Below, piece by piece: positions 1 to 11,110 of a DNA stretch of 64,000 nucleotides. The DNA lies in contig OX246740.1 of the NCBI GenBank assembly GCA_945910005.1, positions 58,023,311 through 58,087,310 on the forward strand, written 5' to 3'. Every line of letters starts with the position of its first letter. Positions within the stretch are counted from its first letter, which is position 1. Both the position numbers and the translations under genes were made by a program. A model generated the notes under the pieces. It saw only the letters and a program-made list of their open reading frames with translations, did no database searches and had not been told where the DNA came from. The stretch comes from Isoperla grammatica (lineage: Eukaryota > Arthropoda > Insecta > Plecoptera > Perlodidae).

Positions 1-519
1 AACACTTTAAACAAAACCATGAAACCCTTCGTTACGCTTAAAAGATGATTCTAATCAGGAACTAAATAGTCAGTATTTTCATGATGCAAACATTGTGTGT
101 GTCGGGGATTCTTGTAACAAGAAACTCGACGGGGTCGGAAGTAGGAATTGATGAAATAACGAACCCGCTCTCGTGTCCTTGTTGAACTTTTAACTTACAA
201 AAACTGTATCGGTCGATGAAGAAGAAAACCGCAGAGCAAATGTAGAAGAAATAATGTGATTGGTCCACGCGCGCGTTCATGAGTGCACGTGTCCTTGGTG
301 GGCGCACTTGTGATTGGTCAGGGCGCGCGTTCAAGGGTGCAGTACTCCAGACGTAATTGGGGCTGAAAGTAGTGATGGTCTGGTATACCGCGCAATGCTG
401 CATGGGAAACTGGGCTGACACGAAGTCTTGCTCTTTATTATCGTGTGATTAGCAAAGCTGAAGTGTCCAAAACACACATACAAGCTTTTATATTAGAGAT
501 GCTTACTTTTTAATTATGT
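1..519. other. Non-coding stretch, no gene recognised
   Basis: No convincing gene is seen. A 119-residue open frame on the minus strand (62-421) runs through this region, but its sequence includes a segment repeated because of the DNA duplication at 256-360. It shows no domain, signal peptide or splice context, so it is treated as chance. The region contains a CpG-rich duplicated block, described separately. Confidence 0.6.
256..360. repeat. Short tandem duplication with CCAAT-type boxes
   Basis: The segment starting GTGATTGGTC at 256 recurs at 310, a period of 54 bp. Each copy has an inverted CCAAT box (ATTGG) followed within a few bases by a CGCGCG tract and a similar tail. The pair resembles a duplicated promoter-proximal module. 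No TATA box, initiator or downstream ORF supports an actual promoter, so only the duplication is claimed. Confidence 0.6.
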
Positions 520-645
520 TTTGTTGAAGGGCGTACGCGACAAGTAGGTCATATGCCGTCGGGGAGAAAAGGGACAAGGTAGAGGATATCAAAAAGTAGA
601 GTCAAAAGGAGGAAAAGGAATAGAAGAGGACCTCATCTCGTCGCA
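520..645 (+). repeat. Dispersed repeat, TCATATGACGTC family (copy 1)
   Basis: This segment aligns by eye with 55440-55625 in the same orientation. Both have a GTTGAA start, a CGTAC-CGACA segment, a GGTCATAT core, a G/A-rich stretch and a GAGGACCTCAT end. Shorter relatives with the same core are at 10870-11010 (-), 47895-47960 (+) and 50935-50990 (-). The class is unknown; no terminal inverted repeats or target duplication were found. It abuts the hAT insertion at 648. Confidence 0.65.
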
Positions 646-647
646 GC

Positions 648-890
648 CAGTGGTGTATTCGAGCCTAGGCACTTTTATTTGGAGGTTAGGCTAGCCTAGG
701 CGCTTTTTCACATTAAATTTCAAGAACCCGTGTAGTATTCACAATATCTATAATTGAGACAAAATATGTTGTTTAATTTCTGTAAAATCTTTTTCCGGCC
801 ACTTTAAACAATAGCCATCGCCCCCCTCCCTCCCCGTGCACACGTAAATTCGATCACCTAGGCACTTTATATTTTACGAATACACCACTG
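648..890. mobile_element. Short non-autonomous hAT element with 8-bp TSD
   Basis: The element is 243 bp long. It begins CAGTGGTGTATTCG and ends with the exact reverse complement CGAATACACCACTG, giving 14-bp perfect terminal inverted repeats. The flanks are an exact 8-bp duplication, GTCGCAGC (640-647 and 891-898), which is the hAT hallmark. Several CCTAGG motifs lie just inside the ends. There is no transposase frame, so it is a MITE mobilised in trans. A second, single end of the same family is at 44641-44690. Confidence 0.93.
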
Positions 891-2239
891 GTCGCAGCTA
901 TTTCGACTGGCATAGTCACCCTGGGTCTTAGGCTACCCCGGGCGCAGCTTACTTGTGATCAAAAGAGTGGATCATCTTTCAACTCAAGTAGTCTGGGGTG
1001 GTCGATTCAACCCTCTGACAGGAAATAACGCGTGGCGCCATCTCGAGGTGTAAAGAAGCAATGATCGTGTTGCTAAACCTCTGAGGGAAGACTTTCAAGG
1101 AGTCGCTCGCACCCCTCCAACCCCCCCCCCCCCCCCCCCCTTCTCTCTCTCTCTCTCCCTCTCTCTCCAAGGATAATCGGCATCTTCTTCTGTCGTATAC
1201 GTGCAGTCACAAACATGGTTTCACAATTTGAGATAAATTGATAAGATACATTAGAGAAATTAAAGGTCTTGAGAAGCATTCGTTTTAGTGGAAATATACT
1301 TTAATGGCATCCATATATACTAAACCATCCAACTTCGACTGGGATTATGCCAATGTAACATCCGGTTTCCGAGTCGCAGTTGATTTTGTAATTTATGGTT
1401 TTCATTCGAAATGTGAGAAATCATTTAAATTGGTTCATTTCAACCAAACTCAATATTAGTTTTCTATACTTTTGACCTGTAGTCCTTGGCAAGATTTACC
1501 TCTGCATAATACTATCATCTGTATTTTAAATTACGGTTTAAAGGACATGTATACACATTTTAACGTTGACATAATTTTTCAAGCTGCCTGTGTGAACCAC
1601 TCTGATTCCCAAACGAGGTTTCGGACAGACGGACAAATACTTGTTTTGTATCGGATCGAAGGGTAAGAAATACTTGAAAACATTTACAAGAGTGATTCTC
1701 CTTCTCTCTGAGAGTTCCAAACTTCTTCTTCTTCTCGACTCGAACGCGGAAAGTTATAATGTTGACTTTTTACTCCCCAATAGGAAAACTTAGGCGATGG
1801 TATTATTGCGCTCAAAGTTTTTCTTGGGTTGAATTTCCGCGCGATTAGTCATCTTTTTCACCCGAGGCCGCCAACAGGGGGAGGATAAATATTCATTAGG
1901 CGGCGATTGAAGCAGATACAATCGATGTGGCCATTGCGAGGTGTCAATAACGCTTGGTGGTAATTAGGCTCGCACATTGGGCAACATTTCGAACAGAAAG
2001 TAAAATTTAAAAACGCACATGTGTGAGTGTCTATAATACTTGGTTCCATCAAACTTTTAATCCCAGATTAGTCGTTAATCGGAGATTATTATATCGGAAA
2101 TTAACGTAGTTTGGCGAATTTAGACCCAAATGTAAGAAATACACTAGATATTACTATTTTATCGAATCAAAATTCAAAATCAATATTTTGCGCCATTTTC
2201 TAACGCTCCAACGTTCGCTCAACTGCCTTTCAGAATGTT
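891..2239. other. Non-coding stretch with microsatellite
   Basis: No gene is recognised. A C20 run and (TC)n tract lie at 1121-1168. Small ORFs on both strands (60-68 residues) come from low-complexity or AT-rich DNA. A TGGCGCCATCT motif near 1034 resembles a common short insect sequence, but its role here cannot be judged. Confidence 0.6.
1121..1168. repeat. C20 run followed by (TC)n microsatellite
   Basis: Twenty consecutive C residues (1121-1140) pass directly into a TC-dinucleotide tract to about 1168. This is one of many long C or G homopolymers in the window and has high G-quadruplex potential on the minus strand. Confidence 0.95.
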
Positions 2240-2439
2240 NNNNNNNNNNNNNNNNNNNNNNNNNNNNNNNNNNNNNNNNNNNNNNNNNNNNNNNNNNNNN
2301 NNNNNNNNNNNNNNNNNNNNNNNNNNNNNNNNNNNNNNNNNNNNNNNNNNNNNNNNNNNNNNNNNNNNNNNNNNNNNNNNNNNNNNNNNNNNNNNNNNNN
2401 NNNNNNNNNNNNNNNNNNNNNNNNNNNNNNNNNNNNNNN
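2240..2439. other. Assembly gap (200 N)
   Basis: Exactly 200 unresolved bases. The round length suggests a placeholder of unknown true size, not a measured gap. Any ORF crossing it is meaningless. Confidence 0.99.
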
Positions 2440-5408
2440 TTGTTTTTAAAACAACGTCTTAAAACCTTAAATCTTATGCTTAAACAATCTGTGTGGACCA
2501 GCCTTAAGAAATAAAAACTAAAGAAATTGAGTTAAAAAAGAATTACTATATTTCGGATGGATTTCACCAGTCCTTTGAAACATTTCTAAACCTTATAAAA
2601 GAACAATATAATAATAAAACGTGCGTACATTATATATTATCTACAACATTTGTTTGGTAGAAAATAGTTTGAACAAAGATAAATGGAATTAATTGTAAGC
2701 ATAGATTTAAATAAGGTTAACACATAGAAGCATATTGACATTTGTGTCTATACATCTTAACACGGGTTATATGTATTACAATTACAACAATAAAATAATG
2801 TTAAACTCAATTTGTGTGATGGAGCTTGGAAAACGATCGTCCAATACAGACGAATGAATTAGTTAGTCTGAACCCTAGACCTGGCCAAATGAAATGCATT
2901 TCAAACAAGAAAAAAGTGTGCCCAATGTCACGAAATAATCCCCAAACATGCATCCACAGGTCCCCAAGTAAAAGCTGTGCGACGCTCGCTACATTATCTG
3001 CCACGACGGCAATGATAATAAATTAATGTTGGCCAGACTGGGTTGCCAGACCTTCCGGCTCCACATATTATACAGTGTTGCCAATTTACCCGCCGAGTCT
3101 CGTGACACATTGTTATTGCGTTCTGTGTATTGCACGGGTGTTAACTATAGCCTGTTTTATGCACGTAATGTGAGTGCAACAATTCTAATAAAACGTTGTC
3201 CATTGTCTCTTTGTCAGAAGGTTATCCATATGGCAACTTTATTGACTTATTATAGGTGTAAAATGACAAACTATTGTAATATTAGTTTTATTTCATACGG
3301 AAAATAATACGGGAAATTTCGAAAAGTAAAAAGCATATAGTAGAGAACTTATGGGACTTCCAAGGGTGACGGCAAACGGGAAGTTCCATAAGCTACTTGC
3401 CTCTCTCTATCTGTAAAGAATAATACTTTTTCTGTTTACATTTTTGCTTTTTTAATATTTTGACTTCTCCGTTTGACAGCCGCTAAGCTACGTCCAGTTT
3501 TTCTTTTTACTTTTTGTTACTTTTTCCTACTTTAACTTCCCTGCTGACGGCCGCTTAAGTCCTAGAAACTTAAGCACACATTCATACTCATATTGTACTG
3601 AATTATTACTGTTTTTGTTACAGTTGCGCTTGTGAAATGTGTTTATTATACTGATGCAAATTATGTATAATGCGTATAGATAAGGGGTAGACCGAGGCGT
3701 GAGCAGCTTTAAATGTTTCTCTGAAGAAGAGAGTATTGGAGAGTACTGGAGAGTACTGGGGAGGCTCACGCCCCCTCTGAAACTCTCAGACAGTCGTAAT
3801 AACGTCACCAACCGACGCGGACACGATTACCAACCAACTAGAGCGTAAACCAGACGCTCACTATTGTTGTATACCAACACTATTTCGTTTTATTTTTTGA
3901 GTCTGGTCTGGTTATAACTTATAATAACACTATTGTGAGTTTGCTATGGCAACTCTATAAACCGTATAATATTGTGGTGATGTTTTATAATATTGTGTTG
4001 AGCAGAGGTTTTCTCGTACGTAGCCGTTCTCGTATTCGTTGCACATGCACCGTTGCTTCAAATGAAAGGTACTAAACCTGTGTAATATAAGAACGAGTTG
4101 GTCCAACTGGATTTATTTGTATTACCGCAAACAGATGTTTTAGTCTCGGTACGGTAATAACATCAACCTTTGTCTTCAGCATCAATACTGGACCAAGGAG
4201 GTTTCACGACTAAATATCAACGAAATATAAAAGGAAAAAAACTCTTCAAACACACGAAAAACAAATATGCCTCTTGAAAAACTATTGTAGCTATTCTATT
4301 GTGTTAAAAATGTCGCTGAACAGATATGCATAAAACCACTCACATTTGTAATGATTAAAAAACGAAATTCATAACATTTCGAATAATATTCATTTATACA
4401 AACAGCTGCATTAGAAATCTGGAAACATGACGCGTGCATATGGATTACTAAAGTATGCACGGTATAACATCATTAACAGTAAGAACACGATTGCAGGAAT
4501 TGAAATACAGTAATAAGAAAGTATATTTTGTTGTACACATTTGGACTCGAGAGAAATGCGGAAAACAATTAATTAGTTGCAGGAAAATGAAGTTGAAGAA
4601 AACTCTGAAAAGATGGAAAGTCGAAAAAATGAACAAAGAACATTTTTCTTCTTTGTGAAGAAAAAAAAACTATTAATATTCCAAGTCACTTCACGCTCCG
4701 TCGTCAGACATCCATTGAGCGCACGAGTAGCGTCTGACGATGCAGATAAAACCGTCTCGGAAACTTCAACCATGACGTCAATAGTGTTTTTATAAACGGA
4801 TGTGGAATGTTTAAAATGAATGATAATCGAAACATTTACCTTCTGCACAAAACAACATAGCAACAAGTCATCAAACCAAATATACCAGCCGATATATATT
4901 TGTATTTTACTTTATTTATTTACCGTGTTGAATTCAGTTAGTCCGATATTATGCGAACAGCTTTGCCCAGTCATCCATCTGATAGATCGTCCCTCAATAT
5001 GGGCTAGCATCGATTGGCGACCCCCCTCGCGTGCAGGGATGTACAGTGCCGGCTTTCATTCATTACATAGATGCGATGAAAACAAAGGCGGCCGTGATTT
5101 CGCCCCCTCGCCACCCCTCGCTCGCTCTCCGCGGGGGAGGGGGGTAGTTTATATCTAACGAGTTGAAAGTGCACAAGCCTCCCATTGATTCTGGGCTTCG
5201 TTTACACCAATCAAACTGTTACCCCTAAACGACCCGGCAAGGAATCACGGCATGCTAGATTATGTAAACGATATGCAGCGAGCGTACTACACAGATGGCG
5301 GAGAGATATAGCGGCACAAGAAGGCTGCGGGTTCGAGTCCACGCGGTTGTATTTATTTTCTAAACGTTCAATTATAAATATACAAGTACATGAATTTGTA
5401 TTTATTGT
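2440..5408. other. Non-coding AT-rich stretch
   Basis: No gene is recognised. It holds a small hairpin at 3348-3392 and a GC-rich patch around 5020-5160. A CAGTGCCGGCTTTC sequence at about 5046 resembles a hAT terminus, but no partner end or duplication was found. An isolated box-B-like GGTTCGAGTCC at about 5330 suggests a SINE fragment. Confidence 0.55.
3348..3392. repeat. Small near-perfect inverted repeat
   Basis: The arms CTTATGGGACTTCC and GGAAGTTCCATAAG are inverted with one mismatch around a loop of about 17 bases. It could be a MITE relic or a chance hairpin; no target duplication is apparent. Confidence 0.6.
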
Positions 5409-5640
5409 CTTTACTCTATACCCACTCAGCTACAAGAACAGATTTTAGGAGGGGTACTTTTATTACTCCATTTACTATGTCCTCCGTTGCTATGACGGCT
5501 CCAAAGTCACCGTTTACATGTATATGCCCTTATCATACACAAAAGCAATGGTCGAAGGTAAAACACCCAGTCCGAACCGGGAATCAAACCCTGGAATCAG
5601 GAATAAACCCACAAGTCCAACGAGCTAGCCACATTAATTT
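5409..5640 (-). mobile_element. SINE family B copy, tRNA-like head
   Basis: Read on the minus strand, this starts with a box-A-like GTGGCTAGCTCGTTGG and a box-B-like GGTTTGATTCCCGG. It continues with a body containing GTGACTTTGGAGCCGTC and TAGCAACG, and finishes near a GTAGCTGAGTGGGTA motif (about 5419-5434). The body segment recurs at 33575-33605 in the same orientation, and the distal motif recurs at 33340, 39105 and 57892. This recurring head-body order supports a polymerase III-type retroposon. No poly(A) tail or target duplication was resolved. Confidence 0.7.
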
Positions 5641-6472
5641 ACACTGCATCAATTTCAAATTTTCTTAGCTCGTAATCCCAGTATATAGCAAGTTACCTAT
5701 TTCGTGTATCCTAGTTATTTTTGTTTTATTGTATGTCAAGTACTAAAGTAAAGTGTGCGAGCAAGTGTTTCAGTACGACACACTTCTAACATCCCTTCAA
5801 CACGGCTAATCGCGACGATCTCGGCCGTTGCAGAAATGAGTTTCCGCCCGAAAGACCACTTTTAAACCGGCAGAGTGTTTTTTCCTAATTAGAATTCAGT
5901 TCATTAACCGGCTCTGAAACGCGTTATGACTCGCTATCTCCTCAACTATCTATGCACATTTGATATTTGCGTTCACTCGTCGTTCGTTCGTTTTCATTCA
6001 AAACCGAGTGCGGTCCTATAATTGAGTTAAAATTTGCCAGATTAAAAACATATTCCGTGGAAATGGTATAACGATAAAACGTTAACTCTTTTATAAATTG
6101 GATCAATCTGGCATTAGTCTCTTAACACGTTTATGCACGTCCGGTAAAGATAATTCGCTCGCAAACACGATAATAAAAACATAACAAACATTTAAAACGG
6201 AGATCGTTAATAACATCAGTGTATTTGTTTCTCTTATTGTGGATGCATTTTCCACAGTCATGCACTTCTCATTGTCCGTGCACAAGTTAACCGTGTGTTC
6301 ACATAGCTAGAGATTTATTACACACAAATAAAACTGTCCTCTGTTATTTTGTTTCTAAAGTTTGGTATAACAGTTTCTTGAGAGTTTGAAGTAATTAAAG
6401 CCAAGAGTTTTTATTAGTCTGACAATAAGTATTACGACGGAACTTGCAGCCAAGTCGCGAGTGTAATACAGA

Positions 6473-6512
<40 letters not shown>

Positions 6513-7235
6513 CGCGATGAAAGTTTACGATTCGTAAGGTTTTATAATTAGAGTTGGGAAGGCGGTGTGATGCGTCACGCTACGGTGGACGGACGTTATA
6601 AATACTGTGTGGCTGTGCTTTAGGTGTGTCACTCGTTAGGTAGACGTCGATACAGACACTGTACTGCATTAGTCGGCCCACTTGAGGGTGCTTTTCTTCT
6701 ACGTTGTCAAGTAGTTTATTGGCCCGGAGTACTATTTAAACAAAATTAATTAAAAACTTGTGAGCAAAGTCAGTATTTAGCAATGTTTCGTAAATGTTTT
6801 AGTAGACTAGTTTTCTAGTTAATGGTGGACTTAAAACAGTTGACTTTTGGTATTTTAGAAATTGATTTTATCACACTTTGGATATCGGAAATGTAATTAT
6901 ATCGTTATAGTTACATTTGTATTGTAGAAACAGTTAGAGTACTTTGCTTTATTCTCGAAATTAGTTTCATTATTTTGGATATCCGAAATGTTTTGGTATA
7001 TCCAATCCTTGTTCGGTAGTTAATATGCCTTCTTTGTTACAAGTTCCTAAGTTGGGATTGAAAAGTTTTAGCGCCTGGCTAATAGACGGGGCAGTCAAAG
7101 ACTTGGAGAGGGAACAAAGGAAAGTGGAGAGATCCCGTTAGTGAAAGTCAGCGCTTCGGTGGCCAGATTTTATACTAAAAGTGTCTAAATTGTTACTGCA
7201 TGGGGAGTAAAATAGTTACTATAAGTGAGTGGACA
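5641..7235. other. Non-coding stretch
   Basis: No gene is seen. It contains a (TA)14 tract at 6482-6509 and otherwise unique-looking AT-rich DNA. The only ORFs are about 60 residues long and have no protein-like features. Confidence 0.6.
6482..6509. repeat. (TA)14 microsatellite
   Basis: Uninterrupted TA dinucleotides, visible directly. Confidence 0.97.
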
Positions 7236-7424
7236 GGACCCTTATTCTGTAATAATCCCGCTATGGAAGCGGGCCGCTTTGGGTCGAAAGCGGGCGATAT
7301 GGAAACAATTGCGGTTCCACAACAATATAACTGCCTCAATAAGTTCCAATACTAGTGTTATTATTTCTCAATTGTTTCCATATCGGCCCGCATGCAAAGC
7401 GGGATAATTACAGAATAAGGGCCC
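7236..7424. mobile_element. MITE-like element with long inverted repeats
   Basis: The 5' arm begins GGACCCTTATTCTGTAAT and the 3' arm ends ATTACAGAATAAGGGCCC. The inverted match continues inward with a few mismatches through CCCGCTNTG and CGATATGGAAACAATTG to a central loop of roughly 70 bases. Total length is 189 bp and no coding capacity is seen. A clear target duplication was not found, so the superfamily is not assigned. Confidence 0.8.
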
Positions 7425-7779
7425 AGTAATAAAATACGTATTTCTTTGAACAAAATAATGGAATTAATGTTCGTTTGATATGTTACGAAAAAATATTGCT
7501 TTGAAATATGGAGACATATTCTGTTTCTGATGGATGTTGGCAATATAGTAAAGTATTTTTTTTAATGGTTATTTTAATTTTAAATATCTTTCAGTGTATT
7601 TATTCATGTTGATGTTTGTTTGATAAATATACACCTAGTCTTATAATGGAAACCGATAATTGGAATAACAGACAAAATATAAAACTTGTCGTAGACCAGA
7701 CCAAATATATGTTCGCCGTCAAGTTCTTGGGCCTAAAACAATGTTTTATTTTTATTTTTGGTGATTAAAAACACACGCT

Positions 7780-7850
7780 TTATGCGGGATTCTAACCCAT
7801 GTCCCTTGATCATTGGGGCATGTACTTGAGCCACCGGGGACGGCCGATAG
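7780..7850 (-). mobile_element. tRNA-like SINE head
   Basis: On the minus strand, GGTGGCTCAAGT (box-A-like) is followed about 35 bases later by GGGTTAGAATCCCGC (box-B-like). The spacing suits a tRNA-derived head, but the arms do not fold as an intact tRNA. It is interpreted as a SINE relic. Confidence 0.55.
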
Positions 7851-8157
7851 GAATTTGGAAACAACCCACCCTTGATAGAAAACAATTATTTTCCACGCTT
7901 CATTTGAGAATACATTCATCAATCATTTTCATCTTTTTCTATTACTGTACTTGACCTAACCTAACCTATGGGTTTTTCAGAAACTAAACAAAGAATAAAA
8001 GAGACAGAGTTGAAAATTGTCTTTCGAATCAAATGAAGACTTCAAACCCACTTAACGATATCTCTTCTTGAAAGTAAATTCTTTCACTTGACTTCCAAAC
8101 AATTATTTCAGATACCATAATAAGATAACTTAACAAATCCCCAAATAACGGGAGCTT

Positions 8158-8185
8158 ACTTAACGCAACGCAACGCAACGTAACG
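8158..8185. repeat. (AACGC)n pentanucleotide tract
   Basis: Consecutive AACGC/AACGT units are visible directly. Confidence 0.85.
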
Positions 8186-8340
8186 TGACTCGTTAATGTA
8201 AACGTTGTGCTCTCGTTAAGGGGTTAAGTCTTACTTTACGTAGAACCGCGCGCGTCCCTCAGATTAGCGCTCGTTACGAGCATTATTAGCTCAATGCGAG
8301 ATCAGTTCCGCCGAGCAGACTTGTTAGATTCACTCAGCCA

Positions 8341-8369
8341 CTCATTCACTCATTCACTCATTCACTCAT
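8341..8369. repeat. (CTCATTCA)n octanucleotide tract
   Basis: Just over three successive CTCATTCA units. Confidence 0.9.
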
Positions 8370-8491
8370 CCGAAACACAAAACGAGTCTGTAGGAAATAA
8401 AAAGAAAATAATCACCCCAATCGGTTTATAGAAATGAACCCGTAAGAAGCGTCAGGTGTGCTTGTGTCGCGCGGTAAAGAGGTTAGAAGAG

Positions 8492-8540
8492 CGTGGCGGG
8501 GGGTGGGGGGAGGGGGGGGGGGGTGGAGGGGGCCAGCGAG
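8492..8540 (+). repeat. G-rich tract with G12 run
   Basis: Several G runs separated by single T or A residues, the longest 12 G at about 8512-8523. The arrangement could form G-quadruplexes on the plus strand. It produces spurious glycine-rich and proline-rich ORFs on the two strands. Confidence 0.9.
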
Positions 8541-10049
8541 GGGACTCGTATCGATCGGGGGGAGCGCAATCCATTTCACGGCGATTCAAACCGGCCACAA
8601 AACGATCGAATTTACGAACAACGCCGCCGGTCGAAAATCTATGTCGGTAATTCGCGCAACGGAGTCTCTCACTATGTGAACGATAATCCGAGAAAATCAA
8701 GTTATTAATAAAACAGCTCGGGTGAGACAAATGGAAATTAAGATGATTTACGTAACGGAATAAAACGTTTTCGGAATACGGGACGGAAAACCGCGCATGG
8801 ACGTGTTTCACATTCATATATTGTTGAGATTAATTATTTTTATCAAGTTGGACTTGGCCTGCGCAGATATATAACTGGAGCCGTGATACAAACACGTCTT
8901 CGAAGTGGTGCAGATAACGGCATCATTTTGATATTAGCCGTTTATGTTAAACTGGAAATAATATTTTATTAGTTCGTATCAAATTAAAATTAAGAAACAA
9001 AACTTATGATTAATAATTTATATCAAATCACAAAATCATCCCCAATGCATAACATACGACATAACCGTTGATGGACATGAATTGTGGGAGTGGCAATCTG
9101 ACAAAAACAAACTAAGAATAATTGCAAATACAAACTATACAATATATACATGTAATGTTTCATCTCATGAGCTTTGAGTGGTCGGAACATAACTTGAAAG
9201 GGTAGCCCGAGTTCTTTGTTTGCTTCAGCCTCGTCAAGAACAGCTCGCGTTGCGGCACTGGTGGCGAAAACTTGAACTATAAAACTGAAAGCCTCTTTTT
9301 CTTTCCGGTGGGACAAAGCTTTGATCTTCTTGTTTCTCTGTAAGAGAAAAAGTATCCTAAGAGACTGTACCGGTTCTGTTCCATTGTACAGACACTATCT
9401 CCCCTCGTCGTCTGGAGTGATTCTGTTGCATATATTAGACACGTTAAGCTCCCCTGTCAATAGCATCAACATGTTATTTGCCAAAAGAATCAGAACACCA
9501 TCCTTACAATATTACCTCAACAATAACATTGTTGTCTCCTCACTTAATTAAACCGCTTTGGTTTTTGGAACGATCCCAGCTTTGACGAACAAGACGGACA
9601 GCTTGTAATCTAATAAGCGTATTCAGAAAACCTCTCTCACTCTCTTCCCCTCTCCCCCCTCCCGTTCCGCTTGTACACAGAACGCTCGCTGGCACTTTTC
9701 CATTTATACATCTGACACTTTGTTTTTATTGTATAAAAATGTGACCTAATAACATGACTGTGTCTTGTCTTGTCATATCCACGAGATTACGTTGTTGCGC
9801 GTGGGGAGGTGTCAAGTAAACGATATTAGACTCTGTTGAAATGCAGCCGCTCCGTGCACGCTTCATATATAGGTATAGAACACGTGACCGACTGTCTCCG
9901 TGTAAACGTGACGATGACGCAAGGAGGACGTGGATCGTGTAATCCTTTGTGAATAATGTATTTCAATCCAAATAAATGTGTGTTATTTTATTTCCTATCC
10001 AGACAATAACTTATGTTATACAAATGTGACTCGTTCCTACGAGGATGTG

Positions 10050-10125
10050 TATCTTTAGAAGATCGGGAATCGAACCCTATAGGAAGGAACGGAGATAGAA
10101 CCAACGAGCCACAATGCAGAAGGAC
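10050..10125 (-). mobile_element. tRNA-like SINE head
   Basis: On the minus strand, GTGGCTCGTTGG (box-A-like) is followed by GGGTTCGATTCCCG (a near-consensus box B) about 30-40 bases later. There is no complete cloverleaf. It matches the head type seen at 33660-33740. Confidence 0.65.
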
Positions 10126-10869
10126 CCGTGATCGAGCAACGGTTCGCGGCCGTACGTTACTACAGTAAATGCAGATTGATGCTGTTGCTGTTGAACTAGA
10201 GAAGACATTTTTGAATTAAAATGTATGCAGTACTTTTTTTGACAAGGAATATATATATCGACATTAAATTGTTTCATTAAATGTTGCCAGTGCCACCATG
10301 ACGAATGTAAAGGGAGTAGGACAAACAACCGGGTTGAGATTAGTTTACTATTTAATAATATATACCAAACAAATACCCAAATGTTTCGACCGAGCAAGAT
10401 GTTCGATACCCATATTTATTGTGCTAGCGGGTAAACATGAAGTTGTGTGTTGTTGTTGTTGTTGTTGTTGGGTTGTCGCTCACTTATTGCAGTTTGTATT
10501 GAAAATCCGGCGAGCATGCCACTATGGAATTTTCATTAAAAAAACTCAATAATGTTGGTATGTGTTTCAGTCAGCCGAACAAGCCGGGCTAAACATTGTT
10601 CGGTTCAGACAAGACGAGAACGAAGAGTTAACAGTGAAAGTTATGTAGTAATTAGTGTATTAGTGTAGTATTAGAGTAGTAAGCAGTGTAATGTGGAGCT
10701 TGAGCAGTGAACAAGTGGTGTCATCTTTCTTTTTATAACTAAACAAATACGCGTGACTTTATAAGGGTGGTCATTAAAGGGCTTAAAGCACTCAATCCCA
10801 CCACCCCGTATGACCCTCTTACCTCTACCGATCGTAAGAGGCGAGAAAATGCTGTCCCCCTTTACCTGT
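10126..10869. other. Non-coding stretch
   Basis: No gene is recognised. It contains a (TGT)n trinucleotide tract at about 10448-10470. The 106-residue minus-strand and 84-residue plus-strand ORFs across the tract show no domain and encode cysteine or glutamine runs from the repeat. Confidence 0.6.
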
Positions 10870-11010
10870 CCCCTAACTCATTTGAATACTAGTTTTCACA
10901 ATCGTCCTCGTACTTGGCCCTCTCCTCCAAACACTTCCCCTCCCCCCGACGTCATATGACGTAGTTGTCGAGTAGTCAAAACACCATAATAACAATCACA
11001 AGGCCTTTAT
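10870..11010 (-). repeat. Dispersed repeat, TCATATGACGTC family (copy 2)
   Basis: On the minus strand this has a GTTATTATGG-type lead, ACTCGACAACT, then a GTCATATGACGTCGGGG core and a G/A-rich tail. The order matches 47895-47960 and 55440-55625. It lies next to a SINE head, suggesting a composite insertion. Confidence 0.65.
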
Positions 11011-11039
11011 TCGCATTATGACTGAGTTAACACGTTGTA

Positions 11040-11110
11040 AGAGGCTTCAGTGAGGACTGGCTATCGGTGCTGGGACTCGAGCCGGCGACCGCCCGAACTA
11101 GAGCCCGAGT
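11040..11110 (-). mobile_element. SINE family A head fragment
   Basis: On the minus strand it contains GGTCGCCGGCTCGAGTCCC, a box-B-like motif shared with copies at 27985, 31725, 30510 and 63912. Only the head region is recognisable. Confidence 0.6.

Larger units (their letters stand above)
7851..10049. other. Non-coding stretch with simple repeats
   Basis: No gene is recognised. It holds a two-unit CCTAA run near 7956, an (AACGC)n tract at 8158-8185, a (CTCATTCA)n tract at 8341-8369 and a G-rich block with a G12 run at 8492-8540. ORFs over the G-rich block are low-complexity. Confidence 0.6.

Noticed and set aside
62..421. 119-residue minus-strand ORF
   Set aside because: It contains a DNA duplication, has no domain, signal peptide or splice context, and is of a length expected by chance in a 64-kb window.
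2188..2514. ORFs spanning the N block
   Set aside because: They are built from unresolved bases.
5046..5065. CAGTGCCGGCTTTC as a hAT end
   Set aside because: No complementary terminus or 8-bp duplication was found in the neighbourhood.
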